A DNA stretch of 64,000 nt from Streptomyces sp. NBC_00572 (GCF_026341815.1 NZ_JAPENX010000002.1:682001-746000), one strand, 5' to 3'. Shown: positions 26,742 to 34,066, counted from the first letter of the stretch. Program-made: numbers and translations. Notes: generated from the sequence alone by a model not told the origin.

Positions 26742-27232
26742 AGGGTCGAGCGGGAGCGCTGCTCTGCGTCCTCGGGATCGCCCTGGTGGGGTGCGGTGTG
26801 CAGCCGACGGGGGTGATAGGGGCGGGCGAGCCGGCGACCGGGCTGACGCGGGGAGTCCGGCTGTACTTCGCGTCGGACAGCGGACTGCGGGGTGTGCCGG
26901 TGCTCGACAGGAAGGTCGAGAGCCTCAACGCGGTGGTGAAACTGCTCGCCGGCGGCCCTCCCCCGGCCGAACAGCGCGACGGCCTCACCAACCTGGTCCA
27001 GCTCGGCGGCTACAGGGTGACGGGCGAGGGCGACCGGGTCACGGTGCACCTGGAGGACCCGTACGCGGCGACGGGCCGCGACCAGGGCACGGGGCAGCTG
27101 GTGTGCACCCTGGCCCGCGCGCAGTCCGTGCTCGACCCGAAGGTCAGGGCCGACGACGTGAAGGTCACGCTCCACCAGCCGGAGGGCCCGGACCTCGGCC
27201 CGTACCGGTGCGCCGAGTTCCTCAACGGGTAG
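26738..27232 (+). CDS. GerMN-domain lipoprotein
   Basis: A 164-residue lipoprotein with lipobox LVGCG at about residues 15-19 and a single GerMN-like domain (LYFASDSGLRGVPV, VVKLLAGGPP, GDRVTVHLEDP). Actinobacterial two-component systems often carry such a third gene (compare LpqB and CseA), whose product modulates the sensor from outside. GTG overlaps the kinase stop, so the three genes form one coupled operon. Confidence 0.82.
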   Translation: MKGRAGALLCVLGIALVGCGVQPTGVIGAGEPATGLTRGVRLYFASDSGLRGVPVLDRKVESLNAVVKLLAGGPPPAEQRDGLTNLVQLGGYRVTGEGDRVTVHLEDPYAATGRDQGTGQLVCTLARAQSVLDPKVRADDVKVTLHQPEGPDLGPYRCAEFLNG

Positions 27233-27273
27233 CGCGGACCGAGCCGGCGGCAGGTGCGTCGTGTCCTACCGCT

Positions 27274-27402
27274 TCACGGAGTGCGGCGCCTCCGCTCGCC
27301 ACGCGAGAACTGGCCCACCGTCATGACGGCGAAGCCGACGAGGAGCAGGACCCAGCCGCTCAAGGCCCCCCACATCCGGATGTCCGGGTCGCCGGGCAGC
27401 AT
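27274..27402 (-). CDS. 42-residue single-pass membrane peptide, coupled to the regulator gene
   Basis: An open frame starting MLPGDPDIRMWG with a hydrophobic core WVLLLVGFAVMTVGQF, ending in the basic tail RGERRRRTP. The ATG begins at the base right after the TAG of the winged-helix gene, so it is positioned for translational coupling. Codon third positions are almost all G or C. I do not know a family. Short length lowers certainty, but start placement, composition and topology support a real small protein. Confidence 0.55.
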   Translation of the reverse strand: MLPGDPDIRMWGALSGWVLLLVGFAVMTVGQFSRGERRRRTP

Positions 27403-27768
27403 CTAGCTGTCCGCGCGGGACAGAGGGCCCACATCGCCCGCCTCGACAGGGGACACCGGACCGCCGTCGCGGGGGTCGGCCTTCAGGAGATCCAGCAGGC
27501 CGGTGATCTCGTAGTCGCCCTCCAGCGGATGTCGGAAGCGCATGCCGGAGGCCAGGCGGTAGCGGTTGCGCCGCCCCTCGCGTGTGTGCGTGAGGTACCC
27601 GGCGGCCTCCAGATCGGCGACGATCGCCTGCACCGTCCGCTCGGTCACCCCGCATGCGACGGCGACGTCGCGCAGACGTACATCGGCATCTCGGGCGATC
27701 ACCACCAGCACTCGGGCGTGGTTCGTCAGGAAGGTCCACGACTGACGATCGCCTGAACTGTCACCCAT
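27403..27768 (-). CDS. Winged-helix transcriptional regulator (MarR/ArsR-like)
   Basis: A 121-residue regulator if the ATG at 27768 (MGDSSGDRQSW) is used; a start 27 bases earlier is possible. The DNA-binding core is TFLTNHARVLVVIARDADVRLRDVAVACGVTERTVQAIVADLEAAGYLTH with wing REGRRNRYRL. It is divergent from the STAS gene, with an imperfect palindrome (27783-27802) in between that could be its operator. The partner membrane peptide follows it directly. Confidence 0.85.
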   Translation of the reverse strand: MGDSSGDRQSWTFLTNHARVLVVIARDADVRLRDVAVACGVTERTVQAIVADLEAAGYLTHTREGRRNRYRLASGMRFRHPLEGDYEITGLLDLLKADPRDGGPVSPVEAGDVGPLSRADS

Positions 27769-27782
27769 GCACCCATTATGTG

Positions 27783-27802
27783 GCGATTCACTCATGAGTC
27801 GC
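27783..27802. promoter_or_regulatory. Imperfect palindrome between winged-helix regulator and STAS gene
   Basis: GCGATTCACTCATGAGTCGC pairs at seven of ten positions. It lies 15 bases upstream of the regulator start and could be the site for that regulator. Tentative. Confidence 0.3.
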
Positions 27803-27830
27803 AAGACCGGAAATTTTTCTCATGTGATTC

Positions 27831-27859
27831 TTGACGCATATGCGAGCAAAGGGGACCAT
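27831..27859 (+). promoter_or_regulatory. Candidate promoter of the STAS gene
   Basis: TTGACG (27831-27836), a 17-bp spacer and GACCAT (27854-27859) match a vegetative sigma promoter well for this genome. The region is unusually AT-rich. The predicted start is about 40 bases before the ATG. Confidence 0.5.
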
Positions 27860-27904
27860 AGGGAACGGAAAGACCGGGTTTGGCCGGCCCCTTGGGAGCA
27901 CACC

Positions 27905-28354
27905 ATGCATCCCCTTCCAGACCGCTCCACCGATCTCCGGACGCCCCTCGGCGACACCACCCCCGGGCGGCCCCCGACCGGGCCTGACGCGCAGATGACC
28001 GTGGAGGTCACACCGGGCGGCAGTGTCGTCGTCAGCGGTGAGATCGACCATGTCACCGCCCCCGACCTGTACCAGGACCTTGAGGCTGCGCTGCGTGCGC
28101 ACCCGGAAGGCGTCACGCTCGACCTGGCGGCCGTCACCTTCTGCGACTGCGTCGGTCTGCGCGCCTTCGTGGCGGCTCGACACGGGCATCTGAAGGGCGG
28201 GCGCTGCCCGCTGGCCCTGGGACCCGTGAGCCCGCGGATGAGCCGCCTGCTCCAGCTGACCGGCACGGGGGCACTCTTCGCACCGCCGATCGCTCCGCGG
28301 CAGGCGGGCCAAGGGCGGCGAAGGGGCGCGGGTCGAAGGGGCGCGGGTCAGTGA
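27905..28354 (+). CDS. STAS-domain anti-sigma factor antagonist lacking the phospho-serine
   Basis: A 149-residue protein with a SpoIIAA/RsbV-like STAS domain (VVVSGEIDHVTAPDLYQDLEAAL, HPEGVTLDLAAVTFCDCVGLRAFV). Family members are switched off when an anti-sigma kinase phosphorylates the serine of D-S-x-G; here the motif reads D-C-V-G, so there is no serine or threonine to modify. The tail is a Gly/Arg-rich low-complexity stretch. Its 3' end overlaps the convergent anti-sigma gene by seven bases. It may be a constitutively free antagonist or have another role. Confidence 0.85.
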   Translation: MHPLPDRSTDLRTPLGDTTPGRPPTGPDAQMTVEVTPGGSVVVSGEIDHVTAPDLYQDLEAALRAHPEGVTLDLAAVTFCDCVGLRAFVAARHGHLKGGRCPLALGPVSPRMSRLLQLTGTGALFAPPIAPRQAGQGRRRGAGRRGAGQ

Positions 28355-28776
28355 AGGGGCAGCCGCACCTCGATCGTCTTGCCGCCCTCCGGCGGCAGAC
28401 TCAGCCTGATCTCCTGTGCGAGCAGCTTGATCAGGGGCCAGCCGAAGCCGCCCTCCGCCAGGCCGGTGGCACGCTCCCTCCCGTGGGCGTCCGTGAGGTG
28501 CGGCAGCTCGCCGCTCGCGTCCGCGACGGTGATCGTCACCGCGCCCGGGTCGAGGTCCACGCCGAAGCCGGTGAGCCCGCCCCCGTGCCGCAGCGCGTTG
28601 GTCACCAGCTCGGACGTCACGAGCAGCGCGTCCCCGACGGCGGTGGTGGACGGCGGGCTCCCGTTCCCCGTCGCGGCCGCCCGGAGCGCTTCCGCCACCT
28701 GGGCGCGCGCCTCGGCGGCGTCATGCGGAACGAAGGGCCGGCGGTTCCTGTCCTGCGTGCGATGCCCTGCGGCCAC
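28348..28776 (-). CDS. RsbW/SpoIIAB-like ATP-binding anti-sigma kinase
   Basis: A 142-residue HATPase_c protein. The N-box is VTSELVTNALRHG, the G1-type motif VADASGELP, and the G2 region TGLAEGGFGWPLIKLLA. Such proteins bind a SigB/F-type sigma factor and phosphorylate a STAS antagonist. GTG at 28776 is chosen because GGAAG lies six bases before it. Divergent from the sigma factor gene and convergent with the first STAS gene. Confidence 0.85.
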   Translation of the reverse strand: MAAGHRTQDRNRRPFVPHDAAEARAQVAEALRAAATGNGSPPSTTAVGDALLVTSELVTNALRHGGGLTGFGVDLDPGAVTITVADASGELPHLTDAHGRERATGLAEGGFGWPLIKLLAQEIRLSLPPEGGKTIEVRLPLH

Positions 28777-28779
28777 TGT

Positions 28780-28930
28780 TCTTCCCACCCCGTCTCCGCT
28801 CCGTCCCACCCACTTCTCGCCCCCACCGTCTCCTCGACCCACCCTCTTCTCGTCCCCACCCTCTGCTCTCGTCCCTCACCAAGCCCCTGCCCCGACAATC
28901 CGTTCGCATTCCCCCGCCTCTCCCCCTCCG
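28780..28930 (+). repeat. Polypyrimidine tract between anti-sigma and sigma genes
   Basis: About 110-150 bases of the + strand are almost entirely C and T, with recurring units such as CCCACCCTCT and TCTCGTCCC. On the minus strand this is a long purine run near the start of the anti-sigma transcript. No gene or classical promoter is visible in it. Confidence 0.6.
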
Positions 28931-28998
28931 GCACCCACGCGGCCCGTGGGACGCGGGAGCGGGCATGAGGCCAGAGGGACCTCTCACGAGGAGCCTTC

Positions 28999-29913
28999 AT
29001 GTCGAACAACGGCACCACCGTCCGGAGCAGCCGGTCCGTCCGCGACGATCCCCTCGGGGGGCCGCCCGGACTCCCGGAGATCGCGGACATGGCGGAGATC
29101 GCGGATCCCCTGGCGGTGAGCACCGCGGACGCCCGCACCCTCTCGGCGGCCCTGTTCACCCGGCTGCGGTCCCTTGGCGAGGGCACGGCCTCGTACTCGT
29201 ACGTACGCAACACCCTGGTCGAACTGAACCTCAGCCTCGTCAAGTACGCGGCGACCCGGTTCCGCCGTTCCGGCGAGTCCTGGGAGGACATCGTCCAGGT
29301 CGGCACGGTCGGCCTGATCAAGGCGATCAACCGCTTCGACCCCGACCGGGGCAACGAGTTCATGTCCTTCGCCCTGCCGACCGTGCTCGGCGAGATACGG
29401 CGGCATCTGCGGGACACCAGCTGGAGCGTCCACGTACCGCGCCGTCTGCAGGAGCTGCGCCTGGACCTCGCGAAGGCCGGCGACGCCCTCGAACAGGAGC
29501 TGGGCCGCCCGCCGACGGCCGCGGAGCTCAGTGCCCACCTCCACATCACCGAGGCCGAACTGCGCGAGGGGCGGATCGCCGCGAACGGGTTCACCAGCCG
29601 CTCGCTCGACGTTCCCGTGGACGACGAGGACGGCGGGCCGGGGATGCTCGCGCGCCGCCTCGGCACCGACGACGACTCCTTCGAGAAGATCGAGAACCTG
29701 GAAGCGCTCAAGCCGCTCGTCGCCGCCCTCTCCGCGCGCGACCGGACGATCCTGGCGCTGCGGTTCGGCGACGAGCTGACCCAGGCGGAGATAGGCGAGC
29801 GGCTCGGCCTCTCGCAGATGCACGTGTCCCGACTCCTCAGTCGCATCCTGGGCGGTCTGCGTACGGGCTTGATGGCGGATGACCCACCGAAGACACCTGC
29901 GGTCGCGATATGA
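28999..29913 (+). CDS. SigB/SigF-type RNA polymerase sigma factor
   Basis: A 304-residue group 3 sigma factor. Region 2 is clear (NLSLVKYAATRFRRSGESWEDIVQVGTVGL, FDPDRGNEFMSFALPTVLGEIRRHLRD), as are region 3 and the region 4 helix-turn-helix (ELTQAEIGERLGLSQMHVSRLL). ACGAGGAG precedes the ATG. Streptomyces has several such factors (SigB, F, G, H, I, K, L, M, N) for stress and development; which this is cannot be said. The flanking kinases and STAS proteins are its likely partner-switching controls. Confidence 0.94.
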   Translation: MSNNGTTVRSSRSVRDDPLGGPPGLPEIADMAEIADPLAVSTADARTLSAALFTRLRSLGEGTASYSYVRNTLVELNLSLVKYAATRFRRSGESWEDIVQVGTVGLIKAINRFDPDRGNEFMSFALPTVLGEIRRHLRDTSWSVHVPRRLQELRLDLAKAGDALEQELGRPPTAAELSAHLHITEAELREGRIAANGFTSRSLDVPVDDEDGGPGMLARRLGTDDDSFEKIENLEALKPLVAALSARDRTILALRFGDELTQAEIGERLGLSQMHVSRLLSRILGGLRTGLMADDPPKTPAVAI

Positions 29914-29955
29914 GCGGACCGGGGAGCAGTCGACCGCTACGGTGCCGTTCCCGCG

Positions 29956-30561
29956 TCACCGGCCGTGGGGTCCGCCGAGGGAACCAGGCGCCGGGGAGTC
30001 GCCCCGCCGCGGCCCTGACGCGCCGCGGCCCGCCGCCCTGGGGGCAGCGGTCCGTCGAGTCGCCGCCGGGACCGGTGTCGCCACCTCCATCCAGAAGGAC
30101 TTGCCGTCTTCCCCGGGCACGGATCCCCACGCGCGCGCGAGACGGTCGATCACGATCAGGCCGTTGCCACCCGGCTGTCCCGGCGCGCCCCGGGGCCGGA
30201 AACCGGGAATCCGGCTGCTCCGGTCGCTCACCTCGATCCGCAGGTCCCCCGCGGGACCGGGCGCCGCGTCGGACTCCGCTCCGGTGCCCCGCGGTTCTGT
30301 GGGAGCGAGCCGGATCACCAGCTCCGTCGGCCCCCCGGCGTGGAGGCAGGCGTTGGTCACCGCTTCCGACACCACCAGGAGTACGTCCTCGATCGCGAGG
30401 TCCCGCTCCTCCGCGGTGAGCCCCGTGGCCTCCGGAGGGCCGGGCCAGTCCCAGTCGGTGAGCGCCACGCGGCAGAAGTCACGGCACCGTGCGACCACGG
30501 ACTCCGGGCTCCGCAGGACGAGCCGTCTGATCTGGCCCCTGGACCGGACCGGTTCGCTCAT
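29956..30561 (-). CDS. Second ATP-binding anti-sigma regulatory protein
   Basis: A 201-residue protein with a HATPase_c_2 domain: N-box LLVVSEAVTNACLHAG, G1 IEVSDRSSRIPGFRP and G2 GNGLIVIDRLARAWG. The C-terminal 40 residues are basic, Pro-rich and disordered. ATG at 30561 is preferred over a GTG four codons upstream because GGAGG sits five bases before it. Only 34 bases separate it from the second STAS gene upstream on the same strand, so the two are probably co-expressed. Convergent with the sigma factor gene. Confidence 0.87.
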   Translation of the reverse strand: MSEPVRSRGQIRRLVLRSPESVVARCRDFCRVALTDWDWPGPPEATGLTAEERDLAIEDVLLVVSEAVTNACLHAGGPTELVIRLAPTEPRGTGAESDAAPGPAGDLRIEVSDRSSRIPGFRPRGAPGQPGGNGLIVIDRLARAWGSVPGEDGKSFWMEVATPVPAATRRTAAPRAAGRGASGPRRGDSPAPGSLGGPHGR

Positions 30562-30595
30562 CCCCGCCTCCACCGTGCCCGGTGTCGCGCGGCGC

Positions 30596-30988
30596 TCACG
30601 AGCGCCTCCCTTCGCTCAGGTCCCCGGGCAGCTCGGCGTACACCGTGAACACCGCCACGACTCCGGTGATGTCGAACACCCGGTCGACGGGCGGGCGCAG
30701 CGCGGCGAGCTCCAGCGCGCTGCCCGCTTCCCGTGCGTCCAGTCGCGTCGTCAGCAGCAGATTGAGCCCGGTCGAGTCGCAGAAGGTCAGCCGTTCGCAG
30801 TCCACGACGATCCGCTCGGGGCGCCGTCCCAGGGCCTCGGTCAGCGCCGTGCGCAGCGGCTCCTGGGTGTCGCGGTCGAGCTCCCCCGCCACCGTGACGA
30901 CGGCCGTGGCGCCGCTCCACCGGACAGCGGCCGTCAGGCGGGGGCCGACAAGCCCGGCGTCGCCCGTCCCCGTCGCATCCCTTGGCAT
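30596..30988 (-). CDS. STAS-domain anti-sigma factor antagonist (intact serine)
   Basis: A 130-residue SpoIIAA/RsbV-like protein. The domain includes VVTVAGELDRDTQEPLRTALTEAL and RIVVDCERLTFCDSTGLNLLL, with the phospho-acceptor serine intact in D-S-T-G. It lies directly upstream of the second anti-sigma kinase gene. Together they form a standard partner-switch pair for the neighbouring sigma factor. Confidence 0.9.
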   Translation of the reverse strand: MPRDATGTGDAGLVGPRLTAAVRWSGATAVVTVAGELDRDTQEPLRTALTEALGRRPERIVVDCERLTFCDSTGLNLLLTTRLDAREAGSALELAALRPPVDRVFDITGVVAVFTVYAELPGDLSEGRRS

Positions 30989-31142
30989 CCGGCACTCCGG
31001 TTCCCGTCGGCGCAGAATTGCGAGCTGAGGCCGACGATACGCCGGGGCCTCCGGGCGCGGCGAGCGGAAGCCGTCCGGCGGCGGAGAGGGGCGGGTGGTG
31101 TTCGCCGTGCGGGTTCTCGTGTGATGCGACGAAGAGCCGCCG

Positions 31143-31148
31143 GGGTAC
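31143..31148 (+). promoter_or_regulatory. Possible SigB-type -10 (GGGTAC) upstream of the DUF6328 gene
   Basis: GGGTAC matches the -10 of Streptomyces SigB/F-type promoters and lies about 80 bases before the DUF6328 start, beside a partner-switching sigma cluster. A convincing GTTT -35 at 14-16 bases is not seen, so this is weak. Confidence 0.25.
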
Positions 31149-31228
31149 GGATGTGACCGGGCAGGCCGGGCAGACGCGGCGTACGGCCCTCCGCGCCACG
31201 CGGGCCCTCGGACCGGAAGGTGAGGCGG

Positions 31229-31783
31229 ATGACTGACCGCGGCACCGGGCGGGGACGCGAGCGGGGGAAGGAGGAACGCCCGGACGGGCCGGGTGGACGC
31301 GGGACCAGGCGGGGGCGCGAGGAGACCGCGGACGAACGCGCCGACCGGCAGTGGCAGGACCTCATGCAGGAGATCCGGGTGGTCCAGACGGGTGTCCAGA
31401 TCCTCCTCGGCTTCCTGCTGACCGTCGTCTTCACCCCGCGGTACGAGAGCCTCGGTCCGGGCGACAAGGCGATCTACGTCCTGACCGTGGTCCTCGGATC
31501 GCTGGCGACCGGCGCGCTCATCGGACCGGTGTCCTTCCACCGCCTCGTGGCGGGGCGGCGGATCAAACCGCAGGCGGTCGCCTGGGCGTCCCGGCTGACC
31601 TTCATCGGGATCCTTCTCCTGGTCGCCACCCTCACCAGCGCGCTCGTCCTCATCCTCCGCGTGGCCACCGACAACGCGATCGTTCCCTGGCTCGTGGCCG
31701 GGGTCCTGGCCTGGTACCTGCTGTGCTGGTTCGCCCTGCCGCTGTGGGCCCGGCGCCGGCACACCGCGAAGCGAAGGGAGTGA
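31229..31783 (+). CDS. DUF6328 membrane protein
   Basis: A 184-residue protein with a charged Arg/Gly-rich N terminus (about 45 residues), then four membrane segments starting VVQTGVQILLGFLLTVVFTPRY. The conserved VQTGVQILLGFLL and SFHRLVAGRR motifs place it in DUF6328, a family of unknown function. ATG at 31229 is preceded by GGAAGGTGAGG. It may belong to the stress regulon next to it; that is inference from position. Confidence 0.82.
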   Translation: MTDRGTGRGRERGKEERPDGPGGRGTRRGREETADERADRQWQDLMQEIRVVQTGVQILLGFLLTVVFTPRYESLGPGDKAIYVLTVVLGSLATGALIGPVSFHRLVAGRRIKPQAVAWASRLTFIGILLLVATLTSALVLILRVATDNAIVPWLVAGVLAWYLLCWFALPLWARRRHTAKRRE

Positions 31784-31845
31784 CGGGAGGAGCGGCGGGT
31801 AGCCGCACGGAGGAGACGCCCGGACCACGCGGGAAGGAGCACGTC

Positions 31846-32172
31846 ATGCCTCGCGGATCCAGCCCGAAACGGGAACGGCAGTACGAGCACATCAAGGAGA
31901 GCGCGGAACAGCGCGGCGAGAGCGAGAAGCGCGCCAGGGAGATCGCCGCCCGCACCGTGAACAAGGAACGGGCCCGGCACGGCGAGTCCAAGACGGCCGG
32001 CCGGCTGTCCCTGGAGGACATGTCCTCCGGTGAGCGCGGCGGCCGGCGCTCCCACAGCGGTGCCCGGGGGCGTACGTACGACCAGCTCTACGAGGAGGCC
32101 AGACGCCGCGGCATCGACGGCCGCTCGAAGATGAACAAGGCGCAGCTCCGGCGCGCCCTCGGCGGTGGCTGA
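31846..32172 (+). CDS. Small basic protein, annotated elsewhere as plasmid stabilization protein
   Basis: A 108-residue, highly charged protein: an N-terminal helical part rich in Glu/Arg (KRERQYEHIKESAEQRGESEKRAREIAARTVNKERA) and a C-terminal Rho-N/SAP-like helix pair (TYDQLYEEARRRGIDGRSKMNKAQLRRAL) that could bind nucleic acid. This is a widespread actinobacterial family, often labelled plasmid stabilization without functional proof. AAGGAG precedes the ATG at a good distance. Confidence 0.82.
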   Translation: MPRGSSPKRERQYEHIKESAEQRGESEKRAREIAARTVNKERARHGESKTAGRLSLEDMSSGERGGRRSHSGARGRTYDQLYEEARRRGIDGRSKMNKAQLRRALGGG

Positions 32173-32187
32173 GCCGGCCTCCCGGGA

Positions 32188-33606
32188 TCAGGCGTCCTGG
32201 ATACGCCGGAAGGGGCGGTCCGCCTCCAGCGCGAACGCGACGTCGAGGAGGGTCCGTTCGCTGCCGGGGCGGCCGGAGAACATGACGCCGATGGGCAGCC
32301 CGTCATCTGTCGCGCTCGTGGCCGGTACCGAGATCGACGGCGTCCCGACGACGTTGTTGACCGGGGTGAAGGCGACGTACGCGAGGATCCGCTCGATCAG
32401 TGTCGCGTACGGCACGGTCGGGCTGAGGTGACCGATCTCCGGCGTGGTGTGCGCCAGTATGGGCGTGAGGACGAGGTCGAGGCCTCGGAAGGCCGCCGCG
32501 TACGCCTCCCTCGTCCGCTTCAGGCGCCGCAGGACGCCCGGCGTGCGCCGCCAGCTCTTCAGATAGTCCTCGCGCAGCCCCCGGCTGAGGCCGTCCATCC
32601 GGTGGCGGTCGAAGTCGGCGCCGAAGGTCCGGCCCGTGACGCCGAGGAGGAACGACAGCAGGCCCCAGTACGTGAGGAAGTCGTCGGTGAAGCGGGGGTC
32701 GAGGTGCAGTTCCACCGGCTCCACGGTGTGGCCGAGCCGTTCGAGCGTCGCGACGGTGTCCGTGACGGCCGTCCGGGTCGCGGTGTCGGCGCGGACGCCG
32801 TTCGGGGAGTCGAGCAGGAATCCGATGCGCAGGCGCCGGTCCGAGGGGCCTTCGACCAGGCCGAGCGGCGGCAGCTTCGGGTTGCGCCAGTGGGTCTCGG
32901 CGGCGGCGAGGAACGCGGCGGTGTCCCGTACCGACCGGCTCACGATGCCGTCGGAGACGATGTCGAGGGGCAGTTGGCGGCTCTGGGCGTTCGTCACGAC
33001 CCGGCCGCGGGTCGGCTTGAGACCGACGAGTCCGCAGCAGGCGGCGGGAATGCGGATCGATCCGCCGCCGTCGTTGGCGTGGGCGATCGGCACCGCCCCG
33101 GCCGCGACGAGCGCCGCGCTGCCGCCGGACGAACCGCCCGCCGAGTAGCCGGTGTTCCACGGGTTGCGGACCGGTTCGGCGCCCTCGTACTCGGTGGCCG
33201 GGCTGAATCCGAACTCGGGCAGCCGGGTCTTGCCGAGGACGGTGACTCCGCTGCTCAGGAGCTGCCGGGCGAAGGGCGCGTGACGCCGCGCGACCCGCGG
33301 GGTGAAGGCCGCGCTGCCGTGGCCGGTGGGCAGGCCCAGGTAGTCGGTGTTGTCCTTGACGAAGGTCGGCACTCCGGCGAAGGCACCGCCGCCCGGCCCG
33401 GCGGCGGGTACGGGGGAATCGATGTGTACCTGGACCGCGTGGAGCCGCTCCTCGACCTCCCGTACGCGCGCGGCCGCGTCCCGGGCGACCTCGGCGGCGC
33501 CGACCTCGCCCCGCCGTATCGCCGCGGCGAGCCCGACGGCGTCGTGCTCCCCCAGCGCGTCGTCCCGGAATGCGTGGACCGTGGCCCGTTCCTCGAAAGT
33601 CGTCAC
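32188..33606 (-). CDS. Amidase (amidase signature family)
   Basis: A 472-residue amidohydrolase. The Ser-cisSer-Lys triad is visible: Lys in FAGVPTFVKDN, the Gly/Ser-rich signature GYSAGGSSGGSAALVAAG, and the conserved NDGGGSIRIPAACCGLVGLKPTRGR. Members hydrolyse carboxamides such as 6-aminohexanoate dimers or aryl amides; the substrate here is unknown. GTG at 33606 has GAGG seven bases before it. A promoter and long leader lie in the 460-bp gap shared with rox. Confidence 0.92.
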   Translation of the reverse strand: MTTFEERATVHAFRDDALGEHDAVGLAAAIRRGEVGAAEVARDAAARVREVEERLHAVQVHIDSPVPAAGPGGGAFAGVPTFVKDNTDYLGLPTGHGSAAFTPRVARRHAPFARQLLSSGVTVLGKTRLPEFGFSPATEYEGAEPVRNPWNTGYSAGGSSGGSAALVAAGAVPIAHANDGGGSIRIPAACCGLVGLKPTRGRVVTNAQSRQLPLDIVSDGIVSRSVRDTAAFLAAAETHWRNPKLPPLGLVEGPSDRRLRIGFLLDSPNGVRADTATRTAVTDTVATLERLGHTVEPVELHLDPRFTDDFLTYWGLLSFLLGVTGRTFGADFDRHRMDGLSRGLREDYLKSWRRTPGVLRRLKRTREAYAAAFRGLDLVLTPILAHTTPEIGHLSPTVPYATLIERILAYVAFTPVNNVVGTPSISVPATSATDDGLPIGVMFSGRPGSERTLLDVAFALEADRPFRRIQDA

Positions 33607-33858
33607 CGTTACCTCAGCCCCCGGCCGTTTGGATGGTTGGCCGCCAGCATGCCCTACCAACCAGTAACACGCGAGGGGTCGGGCCAGGTGGAGCCTTCCG
33701 GCGGCTCCCGAGCCGAAGCGAGGGCCGCCTGGACAGCCGCCCCCCTTCGACGTGCAGCTGAACGGCTGCCGCTGGAGACCGGCGAACCCCTGCCGACCGC
33801 CTGAGGACCGGAGAACCTGAGGACCGGACGCCGGGACCGGACGCAGAGCAAAGAGAAA

Positions 33859-33885
33859 GGCAAGGAGGTAGTTCCTCTCCTTGCC
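33859..33885 (-). terminator. Leader hairpin with U-rich tail facing the amidase gene
   Basis: GGCAAGGAG and CTCCTTGCC form a perfect 9-bp stem around a nine-base loop. Read on the minus strand it is followed by TTTCTCTTTG. It lies only a few bases after the predicted transcription start of the amidase transcript, so it could terminate early or stabilise the 5' end. Confidence 0.5.
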
Positions 33886-33893
33886 ACTCTCAA

Positions 33894-33922
33894 GATATAG
33901 CGCACGGGGGGCCTTGCGGCAA
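33894..33922 (-). promoter_or_regulatory. Candidate minus-strand promoter toward the amidase
   Basis: On the minus strand TTGCCG (33922-33917), a 17-bp spacer and TATATC (33899-33894) make a very good vegetative promoter. The -35 lies inside the long palindrome, so a protein bound there would control this direction too. The predicted leader to the amidase start is about 280 bases. Confidence 0.5.
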
Positions 33923-33931
33923 GGCCCCCGT
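33904..33931. promoter_or_regulatory. Rifamycin-associated element (RAE)-like palindrome upstream of rox
   Basis: GGGGGCCTTGC and GCAAGGCCCCC flank a single G, with ACG/CGT pairs outside, giving an almost perfect 28-bp inverted repeat. A 19-bp inverted repeat of this kind, built on GGGGC-TTGCGGCAAG-CCCC, is the known rifamycin-associated element found before rifamycin-inactivating genes in actinobacteria. It lies about 135 bases before rox. Inference: rifamycin induces rox through this site. TTGCGG in its centre and CAGAAT at 33939-33944 could be the rox promoter. Confidence 0.75.
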
Positions 33932-34066
33932 CGTGGGGCAGAATCTCCAGCCGTAGCCAGTGACCTGCGTAAATCTGTTGTCCGCACGGTACTTGTGCTC
34001 GTGGCGGCGTCGAGATCCCGCGACGGGCGGCTGGCTGGATGCGATCTATGAAACGGGGCGGTTCTC

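Larger units (their letters stand above)
33607..34066. other. 460-bp divergent control region between amidase and rox
   Basis: The gap holds no convincing gene. From left to right: TACCAACCAGTA (33655-33666), which resembles a TetR half-palindrome; three copies of GGACCGGA at 33801-33840; a hairpin at 33859-33885; a minus-strand promoter; and the long palindrome at 33904-33931, which also overlaps a plus-strand promoter candidate. An AT-richer stretch leads to the rox ATG. Confidence 0.7.

Noticed and set aside
33654..33905. An 83-codon minus-strand frame in the amidase leader.
   Set aside because: It crosses both leader repeats and the predicted hairpin, is Arg/Ser-rich without a domain, and its codon use does not match real genes here.
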